58,284 nucleotides of DNA. It comes from Jannaschia maritima. GTDB taxonomy: Bacteria > Pseudomonadota > Alphaproteobacteria > Rhodobacterales > Rhodobacteraceae. The stretch lies in NCBI RefSeq assembly GCF_030973515.1, contig NZ_JARGZA010000020.1, forward strand, positions 1 to 58,284, read 5' to 3'. Under the pieces are notes generated by a model. The model worked only from the letters and a program-made list of their open reading frames with translations, was not told where the DNA came from and did no database searches. A program made the translations under genes and the position numbers. Below, in pieces: positions 16,540 to 25,431 of this stretch. Position 1 is the first letter of the stretch. Each line of letters begins with the position of its first letter.

Positions 16540-18521
16540 TGGCCGCGCTGTCCGAAGGCGCGCCCGCGGGATTCGCGGCACCCGCCCTGGGACGCAACCG
16601 GGTCGCCGTGGTCCTTCTGGCCGCCGCCGCCGTGCTGACGGTCGCGCAGTACGGGGGCCTGCTGCCCGCCGCCCTGCACCGCGTCCCCGAAAGCGCGGTC
16701 CCTCCCTTCGCGCCGATGCTGGATGCGGCGTTCAACTTCGTGAAGGACGACCTGGGCCTCCTGGCCCTGACGCGGTGGCTGACCGAAGGGCTGCAATGGG
16801 TCCTGGACGTCACCGCGAACCTGCTGTTCGGGAAGCGTCGCTGGCCGAACCTGGGACCCATTCCCTGGACCGCGATCGCGGCCGTGGCGGGCGTGGTCGG
16901 ATACTATCTGGGCGGCTGGCGCTTGGCCTTGCTGGGGGCGGGGGTCTTCATTTGGACCGCGCTGATCGGGCAATGGAAGGACGCGATGGAGACGATGTCC
17001 GTCCTCGTCGTGGCGGCGCCCCTGGCCTTTGCGATCGGGCTGGGGCTGGGCATCCTGGCGTGGAAGCATCGCGCCGTGGACGCGGCCCTGCGGCCGATCC
17101 TGTCCGCGCTGCAGACGCTGCCCTTCTTCACCTACCTCCTGCCGGCGGTGATCTTCTTCAAGGTGGGCCCCACGGCGGGCGCGGTGGCGACCACGATATA
17201 CGCCATTCCACCGATGATCCTGATGACGACGCTGGGACTGCAGAAGGTACCCGCCGAGGTGGTGGAGGCCGGCGAGATGTCGGGCGCGACCCGTTGGCAG
17301 CTGCTCCGCCACGTCTATCTGCCGTCGGCCCGGACGGAGATCCTGGTGGGCGTGAACCAGGTCATCATGCTGTGCCTGGCCATGGTCGTCCTGACCGCCT
17401 TCATCGGAATGCCCGGCCTGGGCGCGAAGCTGTTGTCGATGATGGGCAGCTTCAAGTTGGGCCGCTCGTTCGAGATCGGCATCACGATCGTCCTGCTGGC
17501 CGTCATGTTGGACCGCATGTCGAAGGCCTGGGTCGTCAAGCAGCCCGTCCATCACGAGAAGGGCACCTCCTGGTGGCGGTGCCACATCCATCTGGTCGTC
17601 GGGACGGTCCTGTTCGCGGCCTTCTGCGTCCTAGGACAGTTCGTCGAGGTCGCGACCGAGATCGGTCGGCGTCAGTCGTTCAGCCAGGGCAAGCTAATCG
17701 ACACCTGGATCAAGTCGTTCCTGGCCATCGACGCGGTGCAGGCGGTGACGGGCTTCCTGCGGGCCTTCGTGAACGTCCAGATCCTGATCCCCTTCCGCAA
17801 CTTCCTCCTGTCGATCCCGACGCCCGCCTTCATCCTGGCGGTCATGGCCTTCGCGATGTGGCTGGGCGGGCGGCGCCAGGCGATCGTGGCGGGGGTGTTC
17901 TTCGGACTGGTGGCGCTGTCGGGGTGGTGGGACAGATCGGTCATCACGCTCTATTCGGTGCTGTCCGCCGTCGCGATCGCCGCGCTGATCGGTCTGCCCC
18001 TTGCCATCGCGGCGTCGCGGTCGGAGCGGTGGTCGCGGCGCATCCTGCTGGCCTGCGACACGGCGCAGACCTTTCCCAGCTTCGTGTACCTGATCCCGGC
18101 GATCATGCTGTTCGGCATCACGGACATCGCAGTGATCTTCTCCATCCTGATCTTCGCCATGGTCCCGCTGATCCGCTATACCGTCGAAGGGCTGCGCACC
18201 GTTCCAGCCGAGATGACGGAGGCCGCCGACATGGCGGGGGCGACCGCGATGCAGAAGCTTTGGAAGGTGCAGCTACCGCTCGCGCTGCCGACCATGGCGG
18301 TGGGGTTCAACCAAGCGCTGATGTTCGCGTTCTTCATGGTCATCATCGCGGCCTTTATCGGCACGCAGGATCTGGGTCAGGAACTCCAGCGCACGCTGGC
18401 GGGGACCGATCTGGGCAAGAACTTCGTGCTGGGCCTGTGCGTCGCGCTGATGGCGCTGACCTTCGATTTGGTCATCCTGAAATGGGCCAAGGACCGCAAG
18501 CGGGCGCTGGGACTGGATTGA
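16539..18521 (+). CDS. tmoW: TMAO/betaine-type ABC transporter permease, fused double permease
   Basis: This 660-residue inner-membrane protein carries two ProW-type permease units. The first contains TLPFFTYLLPAVIFFKVGPTAG and the EAA loop EVVEAGEMSGATRWQLLRHVYLP (about 250). The second contains TFPSFVYLIPAIMLFGITDIA and EMTEAADMAGATAMQKLWKVQLP (about 565). One polypeptide therefore supplies both membrane halves, unlike single-domain ProW, which works as a homodimer. This length and layout fit TmoW. The ATG overlaps the tmoV stop. Gene order X-V-W matches tmoXVW. Confidence 0.83.
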   Translation: MAALSEGAPAGFAAPALGRNRVAVVLLAAAAVLTVAQYGGLLPAALHRVPESAVPPFAPMLDAAFNFVKDDLGLLALTRWLTEGLQWVLDVTANLLFGKRRWPNLGPIPWTAIAAVAGVVGYYLGGWRLALLGAGVFIWTALIGQWKDAMETMSVLVVAAPLAFAIGLGLGILAWKHRAVDAALRPILSALQTLPFFTYLLPAVIFFKVGPTAGAVATTIYAIPPMILMTTLGLQKVPAEVVEAGEMSGATRWQLLRHVYLPSARTEILVGVNQVIMLCLAMVVLTAFIGMPGLGAKLLSMMGSFKLGRSFEIGITIVLLAVMLDRMSKAWVVKQPVHHEKGTSWWRCHIHLVVGTVLFAAFCVLGQFVEVATEIGRRQSFSQGKLIDTWIKSFLAIDAVQAVTGFLRAFVNVQILIPFRNFLLSIPTPAFILAVMAFAMWLGGRRQAIVAGVFFGLVALSGWWDRSVITLYSVLSAVAIAALIGLPLAIAASRSERWSRRILLACDTAQTFPSFVYLIPAIMLFGITDIAVIFSILIFAMVPLIRYTVEGLRTVPAEMTEAADMAGATAMQKLWKVQLPLALPTMAVGFNQALMFAFFMVIIAAFIGTQDLGQELQRTLAGTDLGKNFVLGLCVALMALTFDLVILKWAKDRKRALGLD

Positions 18522-18566
18522 CCTCGCCGGCCCGCGGGGCGGCGCTACGCCGATGGCCCCCGTCCG

Positions 18567-19343
18567 TCAGAACCGCAAGGACAGGCACGACATGCCGCCG
18601 TCCAGCTTGGCGCATTCCGCGTTGCCGATCGGGACGATGGCGAACCCTTCCCGGTCCAGCATCTCGGCCGTCCGGGGGAAGCCCGCGGGCATGATCACGA
18701 CATCGTTGAATCGGATGCAGTTGGCGGCCGCCTCCTCGCCCGCGGGGACGCGGAGGACCCGGTAGCCGTCGAAGCAGCCCGACGCGGCCAGCCGTTCGGT
18801 GGCCAGGACCGTGTCGTCGGCGAGCAGCCCGCAATCTGTCTTGAGGTGCAGAACGCCGGCGGGCGTCCGGACCTCCCGCACGGAATGACCCCAGCCTTCG
18901 GTCACCGCACGCAGGGCGGCGACGCCGACCGTATCGGTGCGCGCCGACAGGCCGACAAGGACTTCGCGCGCGCTGACCAGGACGTCGCCGCCCTCGATAC
19001 GACCTCGGGTCAAGGGTACGACCGTCTCGTAATGATCCCGCAACACGGGTTCGATCGTCGCAACCTCGCCCGCCCGCGACGGCGCGCTGGGACGCATCAG
19101 GACGGCGCCCTGCGGCAGGCACAGCGCCGTATCCTCCACGAATTGGGCATCGGGATACGCGGGCAGGGGCGGCAGGACGGTGACGGAAGCGCCCGTCTCC
19201 TCCAACGCGGCGACATAGGCGGCGTGGTCCGCGCGCATCGCGCCCAGGTCGGGCGTACCGATATCCTCCGCGCGCAGGCCGTCCACGGCGCTGTCGGCGG
19301 GACGACGCACGATGGCGCGGGTGAAGTGGGTCGCATGGGACAT
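18567..19343 (-). CDS. Dimethylarginine dimethylaminohydrolase
   Basis: This 258-residue protein of the guanidine-modifying (GME) superfamily would hydrolyse N-omega-methylated arginines to citrulline plus dimethylamine or methylamine. Family features are the substrate-binding AQFVEDTAL, the RIEGGDVL strand, the catalytic His in GVLHLKTDC (about residue 165), and the C-terminal catalytic Cys in GGMSCLSLRF, five residues from the end. Length matches bacterial DDAH. The start overlaps the stop of the ThDP enzyme gene by one base, so it is the third gene of an arginine-catabolic operon. It converges on tmoW. A related arginine deiminase-like activity is possible but less likely. Confidence 0.85.
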   Translation of the reverse strand: MSHATHFTRAIVRRPADSAVDGLRAEDIGTPDLGAMRADHAAYVAALEETGASVTVLPPLPAYPDAQFVEDTALCLPQGAVLMRPSAPSRAGEVATIEPVLRDHYETVVPLTRGRIEGGDVLVSAREVLVGLSARTDTVGVAALRAVTEGWGHSVREVRTPAGVLHLKTDCGLLADDTVLATERLAASGCFDGYRVLRVPAGEEAAANCIRFNDVVIMPAGFPRTAEMLDREGFAIVPIGNAECAKLDGGMSCLSLRF

Positions 19344-20944
19344 CAGGAACCTTCGTCGGATCGGTGGGCGGCGGGGATCGCGATCTCCAGCATCGCGGGG
19401 CCGTCGCGTGGGGACAAGGCTGCAACCGCATGCCTCAGGGACGTCGAATCCGGCGTGGCGAGGGCATGGGGGATGCCGAAGGACCGCGCGGCGTGGGCGA
19501 AGTCGGGCGGCGTGGGGTCGCAGCCCAGCGCGGGCGTGCCCGCGCCGCGCATGGCGGACGCGATCTCGGCATAGCCGCGGTTGTTCCAGACCAAGAACAG
19601 GATCGGCAGGCGCTCGTCCACGGCGGTCATCACCTCGGGCAGGGTGAACTGCGCGCCGCCGTCGCCCGTCAGACAGATCACCGGGGCGTCGGGGTCGGCG
19701 ACCGCTGCGCCGATCGCCGCGGGTATGGCATAGCCCAATGCACCGAAGCCCGTGGCCGCGTTGAACCAGCCCCCCGGCCGATCGTGATCGTAGAATAGGT
19801 TGCCGGCATAGACGGGATGCGTCGAATCCCCGACGATCACCGCGCCGGGCACCGCGTCGCGCAGGGTTCCGAGCAGGTCGGATGCCGCCCGCAGGGCGGG
19901 CCCCATCTCGGCCCAGGCGGCAGCGCGCGTGGCCGCGGCTCGACCCGCCCCGTTCGCGGCGGGGGGCCCGGTCAACAGGGGCCGCAGGGCGGCCAGCGTC
20001 GCGCCTGCATCGGCGTGTAGGACCAATTTGGCAGGGTGGCGGACCAACTGGTCGGCGCAACGGTCGATGCGCACCAGTCCCCGCATCCGCGGCATCGTCC
20101 CGGTCGCGTACATGTCGAAGTCGGTGCGTCCCAACTCCGTCCCCACGGCCAGGACGACGTCCGCCCCCTCGATCAGGGCGCGCACGGCGCCCAGGCTGGG
20201 CGAGGCGGGAACGCCGAGCGGGTGGGCATGCATCGTTCCGCGGGCGTTGACGGTCTGCACCACGGGGGCGCCCAGGGCCTCCGCCACCGCGCGCAGGGCG
20301 GCGGCAGCGCGGCGGCATCCGCCACCCGCCAGGATCACCGGCGCACGGGCAGAGGATAGATAGCGCGCGGCCCGCACCACGGTGGCGGCGTCCGGTTCCG
20401 GCACCGCCACGGCCGCCGGCAGGGGCAGTGGCGGGCAGGGCATCGACGCGACGTCGAGCGGCACCGCGATGTGCGTGGGACCGGGCCGCCCCGTGGAGAA
20501 GGGCGCTATGGTGCGGTCGAGTGCGGGCCCCAAATCTTCGGGCGCATCGACCTGTTCGGATGCGAGCGCGACCTGCGCGGCCAGCGCGCGCTGGTTGGGC
20601 AGCTCGTGCAGATAGCCCAAGCCACGGCCCAGGCCGGCTGTCGCGCCCGCGCCCGACACGACCAGCATCGGCACGCTGTCGGCCCGGGCCTGCGCCATGC
20701 CGGTCAGCGCGTTCGTCAGGCCGGGCCCCGTGATGACGCAGATTGCCGCCGGACGTCCCGCCACGCGGGCATAGCCATCGGCCATGAAGGCGGCTCCCTG
20801 CTCGTGGCGGGCCGTCACGTGACGCAGTCCGGAGGCGGCCAATCCGCGATAGATCTCGACGGTGTGGACGCCGGGAATGCCGAATGCGACTTGAATGCCC
20901 CGCACCGCCAGCCCCTCGGCCAGCGCCGCGCCGACGGTCGTCAT
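19343..20944 (-). CDS. aruI: ThDP-dependent decarboxylase, 5-guanidino-2-oxopentanoate decarboxylase-like (AruI)
   Basis: This 533-residue enzyme has the acetolactate-synthase fold: an N-terminal PYR domain with catalytic Glu in ARHEQGAAFMADGYAR (about residue 45), a central domain, and a C-terminal PP domain with the ThDP motif from GDGGAQFT to VWNNRGY (about 412-440). The stretch GRGLGYLHELPNQ resembles AruI, which decarboxylates 2-ketoarginine to 4-guanidinobutanal in the arginine transaminase pathway. The ATG at 20944 overlaps the aminotransferase stop (ATGA). The pairing with an aminotransferase and DDAH supports arginine over acetolactate. A biosynthetic acetolactate synthase is unlikely without a small subunit gene. 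Confidence 0.72.
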   Translation of the reverse strand: MTTVGAALAEGLAVRGIQVAFGIPGVHTVEIYRGLAASGLRHVTARHEQGAAFMADGYARVAGRPAAICVITGPGLTNALTGMAQARADSVPMLVVSGAGATAGLGRGLGYLHELPNQRALAAQVALASEQVDAPEDLGPALDRTIAPFSTGRPGPTHIAVPLDVASMPCPPLPLPAAVAVPEPDAATVVRAARYLSSARAPVILAGGGCRRAAAALRAVAEALGAPVVQTVNARGTMHAHPLGVPASPSLGAVRALIEGADVVLAVGTELGRTDFDMYATGTMPRMRGLVRIDRCADQLVRHPAKLVLHADAGATLAALRPLLTGPPAANGAGRAAATRAAAWAEMGPALRAASDLLGTLRDAVPGAVIVGDSTHPVYAGNLFYDHDRPGGWFNAATGFGALGYAIPAAIGAAVADPDAPVICLTGDGGAQFTLPEVMTAVDERLPILFLVWNNRGYAEIASAMRGAGTPALGCDPTPPDFAHAARSFGIPHALATPDSTSLRHAVAALSPRDGPAMLEIAIPAAHRSDEGS

Positions 20945-22128
20945 GCGGCGGCCACCGGCATGTCGCGGGCATGGTGCAGCATGCGGTCGATCCCGGCGTC
21001 GAAGGAGTCGTCGCCGGCCGTCAGCGCCACGCGCACCCATCCGTCGAGCGCAGTGCCGAAGGACGCGCCAGGCATGACCGCGACGCCGCCCCTGTGCAGC
21101 AGGTCGTGGGCATAGGCCGTGCCGTCCATGCCGGTGCCGCGCACGTCGATCAGGACGAACATGCCCGCGTCGGGGCGGTGGACGCGCAGCCGCGGCTCCC
21201 CCGCCAGGCGCTGGGCCAGCCGCGCGGCGCGGGCAGCGAAGCGGTCGCGCATGTCGACGGCCACCTTCGATCCGTCACGGATCGCGACTTCCGTCATGTC
21301 GGCGATGAACGGCTGGTTGCCGAACAGCATCGCCTCGACCACCGGCAGCAGCGCCTCGACGAAGGGCGCGGGCGCGATGCACCAGCCCGACCGGAACCCC
21401 GGCGCGGCATGGGACTTCGAGATGGACGAGACGACGACGGTCCGGTCCGCCAGATCCGCCCGCGCCAGCGGCGAGGAGAAGGCGCCGCCGTCGAAGATCA
21501 GATCCTCGTACACCTCGTCGGACAGAATCCACAGGTCGCGCTCCCGCGCCACCGTGCCGATGGCTGCGACGTCGTCCGCGGCCAGCACCGCGCCCGTGGG
21601 GTTGTGCGGCGTGGTCAGCAGGACGGCACGCGCGTCGGGCGTCGCAGCGGCGTCCAGATCGGCGGCGTCCATGCGGAACCCCCGTTCGGCACGCAACGGC
21701 ACGGGGATCATCGTCGCCCCCGTGGCGCGCACCACTCCCTCGTAGGTCGCGTACATCGGGTCGCCCACCAGCACGGCGTCCCCGTTCTCCGCCATGCCTG
21801 CCATCGCGGCGAACAGCGCGCTCTGCGTGCCGGGAAAGCACATCACCTGGTCCGGGCCGATCGGACGCCCGGTCCGACGGGCGTAGCGTTCCGCCAGCGC
21901 CGCACGCAGCCCCGCCTCCCCCTGCCCATCGGAATAGCCGGTGCGGCCCGCGCGCATGGCGGCCACCGCAATCTCCACCAACGCATCGGGGGTGGGCACG
22001 TCGGGTTCGCCGATCGTCAACTCGATCACGTCGCGCCCCTGTGTCTGGAGGGCCTTTGCGGCTGCGTGCACCTCCCACTTGGCACCGCCGAGACCGTGGA
22101 GCCGGTCCATGATGGACGTGCGGCGCAT
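20941..22128 (-). CDS. aruH: PLP-dependent aminotransferase, arginine:pyruvate transaminase-like (AruH)
   Basis: This 395-residue class I/II aminotransferase has DPMYATYEG, TPHNPTGAVL, LSDEVYEDLIF and the PLP-lysine motif SSISKSHAAPGFRSGW (about residue 237). Coupling by a four-base overlap to a 2-ketoarginine decarboxylase-like gene points to transamination of arginine with pyruvate as in AruH. The family alone would also allow aspartate or aromatic substrates. The start at 22128 is chosen from family length and because upstream sequence is Arg/Pro-rich; a second ATG lies six codons in. It leads the operon and diverges from an amino acid ABC transporter. Confidence 0.75.
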   Translation of the reverse strand: MRRTSIMDRLHGLGGAKWEVHAAAKALQTQGRDVIELTIGEPDVPTPDALVEIAVAAMRAGRTGYSDGQGEAGLRAALAERYARRTGRPIGPDQVMCFPGTQSALFAAMAGMAENGDAVLVGDPMYATYEGVVRATGATMIPVPLRAERGFRMDAADLDAAATPDARAVLLTTPHNPTGAVLAADDVAAIGTVARERDLWILSDEVYEDLIFDGGAFSSPLARADLADRTVVVSSISKSHAAPGFRSGWCIAPAPFVEALLPVVEAMLFGNQPFIADMTEVAIRDGSKVAVDMRDRFAARAARLAQRLAGEPRLRVHRPDAGMFVLIDVRGTGMDGTAYAHDLLHRGGVAVMPGASFGTALDGWVRVALTAGDDSFDAGIDRMLHHARDMPVAAA

Positions 22129-22251
22129 CACAGATCCCGCGGCGGGGCGAGGTGGAGCGCGGATCCGGTCGGGACGGGTGCAGGCATTCGATCGGACCAT
22201 CCTAACTCGGCGCTTGAACAATTATCCGGCGCAGGCCTTAATCCGCAACCC

Positions 22252-23028
22252 ATGGAACCCGAACATCCGCACGAGGCCGCCGTGGCTGTGGAGGTCCAGG
22301 ACCTCCACAAGTCGTTCGGCGGGCTGGAGGTGCTGAGGGGCGTGTCCCTGAAGGCCCGGCGGGGGGAGGTCGTGGCCATCATCGGCGGCAGCGGGTCCGG
22401 CAAGTCCACCATGCTACGCTGCATCAACTTCCTGGAAACGCCCAGCGCTGGCCGCATCGTCGTCGATGGCGAGCCCGTGGCCGTGCGCCCCGACGGCGCC
22501 CCCGCCGACCGCCGCCAGATCGAGCGGATCCGCACCCGGCTGGCGATGGTGTTCCAGGCCTTCAATCTGTGGACCCATCGCACCTTGCTCGAGAACGTGA
22601 CCGAGGTGCCGATCCACGTCCTGAAGGTATCCCGTCGCGACGCGGAGGCCCGGGCCCGGGCGCTGCTCGACCGGGTCGGGCTGGCCGACAAGGCCGACAC
22701 CTATCCCGCCTTCCTGTCGGGCGGGCAGCAGCAGCGGGCCGCCATCGCCCGCGCGCTCGCCGTGGACCCGTCCGTCATGCTGTTCGACGAGCCGACCAGC
22801 GCGCTGGACCCCGAACTTGTGGGCGAGGTGCTGGGCGTGATCCGCGACTTGGCGGCCGAGAGCCGTACCATGCTGATCGTGACCCACGAAATGGCCTTCG
22901 CGCGGGAGGTGGCGGATCACGTCGTCTTTCTGCTGGACGGCCGCATCGAGGAGGAGGGGCCGCCGGATCGCGTCCTCGGCCGCCCCCGTTCGGCTCGCCT
23001 GCGCCAGTTCCTCGGCGCGGTGGCCTGA
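22252..23028 (+). CDS. Polar/basic amino acid ABC transporter ATP-binding protein
   Basis: This 258-residue ATPase is of the HisP/ArtP/OccP type. It has Walker A IGGSGSGKSTM, FQAFNLWTHRTLLENV, signature LSGGQQQRAAIARAL, Walker B VMLFDEPTSALDP and the switch His in IVTHEMAFARE. The long reading frame upstream is antisense to aruH, so translation should begin at the ATG at 22252, whose N-terminus (EPEHPHEAAVAVEVQDLHKSFG) gives the family's normal length. It is first in a four-gene transport operon divergent from the arginine-catabolic genes, which suggests arginine or methylarginine uptake. Confidence 0.85.
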   Translation: MEPEHPHEAAVAVEVQDLHKSFGGLEVLRGVSLKARRGEVVAIIGGSGSGKSTMLRCINFLETPSAGRIVVDGEPVAVRPDGAPADRRQIERIRTRLAMVFQAFNLWTHRTLLENVTEVPIHVLKVSRRDAEARARALLDRVGLADKADTYPAFLSGGQQQRAAIARALAVDPSVMLFDEPTSALDPELVGEVLGVIRDLAAESRTMLIVTHEMAFAREVADHVVFLLDGRIEEEGPPDRVLGRPRSARLRQFLGAVA

Positions 23029-23064
23029 CATACGACGAAGACGACACCAACCGGGAGACCGAAC

Positions 23065-23829
23065 ATGAACAGAACCATCGCTCTGGCCGTGGCGGCCGTG
23101 ATCGCCGCCACGCCCCTGGCCGCACAGGACGCGGTGCGCATCGGCATCGCCGCCGAACCCTATCCGCCCTTCGCATCGCGGGACGCGTCCGGCACCTGGG
23201 CCGGCTGGGAGGTCGACGTCATCGAGGCCGTCTGCGCCGCCGCGGAACTGACCTGCGAGGTCACGCCCACCGCCTGGGACGGCATCATCCCCTCGCTGAC
23301 GGGCGGGCAGATCGACGCGATCATGGCGTCCATGTCCATCACGGAGGAGCGGATGCAGACGATCGACTTCACGGACGCCTACTACAGGACGCCCGCGGTG
23401 ATCGTCGCCGACGCGTCGATGGACATCGAGCCGACGCCCGATTCCCTCGCCGGCAAGATCCTGGGGGTCCAGGCATCCACCACGCACCAGTCCTATGCGA
23501 ACGAGTACTTCGCCGATGCGGAGATCCGGGTGTACCAGACGCAAGACGCCGCGAACCAGGACCTGGTCGCGGGGCGCCTGGACGCGATCCAGGCCGACAG
23601 CATCGCGATGTCGGACTTCGTCGGCTCCGACGCTGGGGCGTGCTGCGAGATCAAGGGCGCGGTCGCGGACGACCCCGCGATCCTGGGCCGCGGCGTGGGC
23701 GCGGGCGTGCGCAAGGGGGACGACGCCCTGCGCGAGGCCCTGAACGCGGGCATCGCCCGCATCCTGGAGGACGGCACCCATGCCGAAATCACGGAGCGCT
23801 ACTTCGACACCAGCATCTATGCCGAGTAA
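23065..23829 (+). CDS. Periplasmic amino acid-binding protein (LAO/HisJ-type)
   Basis: This 254-residue family 3 solute-binding protein starts with a signal peptide (MNRTIALAVAAVIAATPLAAQ). The mature part has the typical lobe-1 motifs EPYPPF, GWEVDVIEAVC and GGQIDAIMASMSITEERMQTIDFT, and the hinge/lobe-2 stretch GVQASTTHQSY. The basic amino acid type is suggested by similarity to LAO/ArtJ-like proteins and by the neighbouring arginine-catabolic operon. The exact ligand (arginine, ornithine, dimethylarginine or another) cannot be read from sequence. Confidence 0.83.
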   Translation: MNRTIALAVAAVIAATPLAAQDAVRIGIAAEPYPPFASRDASGTWAGWEVDVIEAVCAAAELTCEVTPTAWDGIIPSLTGGQIDAIMASMSITEERMQTIDFTDAYYRTPAVIVADASMDIEPTPDSLAGKILGVQASTTHQSYANEYFADAEIRVYQTQDAANQDLVAGRLDAIQADSIAMSDFVGSDAGACCEIKGAVADDPAILGRGVGAGVRKGDDALREALNAGIARILEDGTHAEITERYFDTSIYAE

Positions 23830-23838
23830 GCGCCCGTC

Positions 23839-24588
23839 GTGACCGAACTGCTGGACGCGCTGGGCCTGACCCAGAGCGTGGCGCTCCTGTCCCTCCAGCC
23901 GCCGGGCTGGGGGGCGAACCTCCTCCGGGGGCTGGCGAACTCGCTGCGGATCGCGGCGGGGGCCTTCGCCTTCGGGCTGGCGATCGGCTTGGCCGGGGCT
24001 TGCGGGAAGCTCTATGGCGGCGTGATCCTGCGGGATCTGCTGGCGGTCTATACGACCGTGATCCGCGCGGTTCCCGAACTCGTGCTCATCCTGATCCTGT
24101 ACTACGTGGGCACGGACCTGCTGAACCAGGCGGCGGCAGCGCTGGGATACGGACGGGTTGAGCTTTCGGGCGTGGCTGCCGGGATCTGGGTGCTGGGCAT
24201 CGTTCAAGGCGCCTATGCGACGGAGGTCCTGCGCGGCGCGATCCAGGCGGTGCCACCAGGTCAGCTGGAAGCGGCGCGCGCCTTCGGCATGCCGCCCCTG
24301 ACCGTGCTGCGGCGGGTCACGGTACCCGCCATGCTGGGCCATGCGATGCCGGGATTGGCGAACCTTTGGCTGATCGCCACGAAGGATACCGCGCTCCTCG
24401 CGATCGTGGGGTTCAGCGAGCTGACGCTGGAAACGCAACAGGCCGCCGCGAGCACCCGGGCCTATTTCACATTCTTCCTGGCGGCGGGGGCGCTGTACCT
24501 GCTGGTCACGCTGCTGTCCGGGGTGGTCTTCGCGCGCATGGAACGATGGGCACGTCGAGGCCAGCCGCCGGTCGGGGGCAGCGCGTGA
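23839..24588 (+). CDS. Amino acid ABC transporter permease (HisQ/ArtQ-type)
   Basis: This 249-residue polytopic permease starts at GTG 9 bases after the binding-protein stop. It has the amino-acid permease signature NSLRIAAGAFAFGLAIGL, RAVPELVLILILYY, and the EAA loop GQLEAARAFGMPPLTVLRRV (about residue 149). About five membrane segments are visible. It pairs with the next permease to form the channel. The stop overlaps the following GTG start. Confidence 0.84.
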   Translation: MTELLDALGLTQSVALLSLQPPGWGANLLRGLANSLRIAAGAFAFGLAIGLAGACGKLYGGVILRDLLAVYTTVIRAVPELVLILILYYVGTDLLNQAAAALGYGRVELSGVAAGIWVLGIVQGAYATEVLRGAIQAVPPGQLEAARAFGMPPLTVLRRVTVPAMLGHAMPGLANLWLIATKDTALLAIVGFSELTLETQQAAASTRAYFTFFLAAGALYLLVTLLSGVVFARMERWARRGQPPVGGSA

Positions 24589-25370
24589 GCATCCCCCTTT
24601 GGCGGGCGCTGCTGATGCCGCACCGGCTGGCGATCGCCGCCGTCTTCGCTGGTCTAGCTTTCTGGTGCGCCGTGTCGCTGCGCTGGGACTGGATTCCCGA
24701 CTATGCCCCCCTGGCCGTCGAAGGATTATGGCGCACGCTGTGGCTGCTCGGGGCGAGCGTGGTGCTGGGTTTCCTGCTGGCCGTGCCGATCGGGTTGGCG
24801 CAGGCGGTGGGACCGTGGTTCCTAGCCTGGCCTGCGCGCATCTTCTGCACCGTGATCCGCGGCACGCCGCTTCTGCTGCAGATCTGGTTCCTGTATTACG
24901 GCCTGGGGTCGCTTTTCCCGACGATTCCCTGGATCCGCGGGTCCGAGTTGTGGCCGTACCTGCGGCAGGCCTGGCCCTATGCTTTGCTCGCCCTGACGCT
25001 GTCCTTCGCTGGATACGAGGGTGAGGTCATGCGCGGCGCGTTCCGCAACGTCGCCCGGGGTCAGTTGGAGGCCGCGCGTGCCTTCGGCATGCCGCGGCTG
25101 ACGATCTTCCGGCGGGTCTGGTTGCCTCAGGCGGTGCGCAACGTCCTGCCCACCCTGGGCGGTGAGACTGTGCTGCAGCTGAAGGCCACACCGCTCGTCG
25201 CGACGATCACGATGGTGGAGATCTATGCCGTATCGTCGCGGGTGCGATCGGACACGTTCATCGTCTACGAGCCCTTGCTGTTGCTCGCCCTGATCTATCT
25301 CGGCATCGCCGGGGTGATCGTGGCGATCTTCGGGCGGATCGAGCGCCAAGTACCGGCGCGGGGCGGTTGA
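24585..25370 (+). CDS. Amino acid ABC transporter permease (HisM/ArtM-type)
   Basis: This 261-residue permease begins at GTG 24585, overlapping the preceding stop (GTGA). It has GLWRTLWLLGASVVLGFLLA, RGTPLLLQIWFLYYGL and the EAA loop GQLEAARAFGMPRLTIFRRV, closely parallel to the partner permease. LQLKATPLVATITMVEIY is typical of this subfamily. It completes the operon of ATPase, binding protein and two permeases. Confidence 0.84.
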   Translation: MSIPLWRALLMPHRLAIAAVFAGLAFWCAVSLRWDWIPDYAPLAVEGLWRTLWLLGASVVLGFLLAVPIGLAQAVGPWFLAWPARIFCTVIRGTPLLLQIWFLYYGLGSLFPTIPWIRGSELWPYLRQAWPYALLALTLSFAGYEGEVMRGAFRNVARGQLEAARAFGMPRLTIFRRVWLPQAVRNVLPTLGGETVLQLKATPLVATITMVEIYAVSSRVRSDTFIVYEPLLLLALIYLGIAGVIVAIFGRIERQVPARGG

Positions 25371-25431
25371 CCCGTCGTCGAGCCAGCGTGCCATCGGCTT
25401 CGCGTTGCCAATTCGTAAACCATTGGGGCCC

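Noticed and set aside
19343-20944. Acetolactate synthase large subunit for branched-chain amino acid synthesis
   Set aside because: No small subunit gene; coupled to an aminotransferase and a dimethylarginine hydrolase, which suits AruI.
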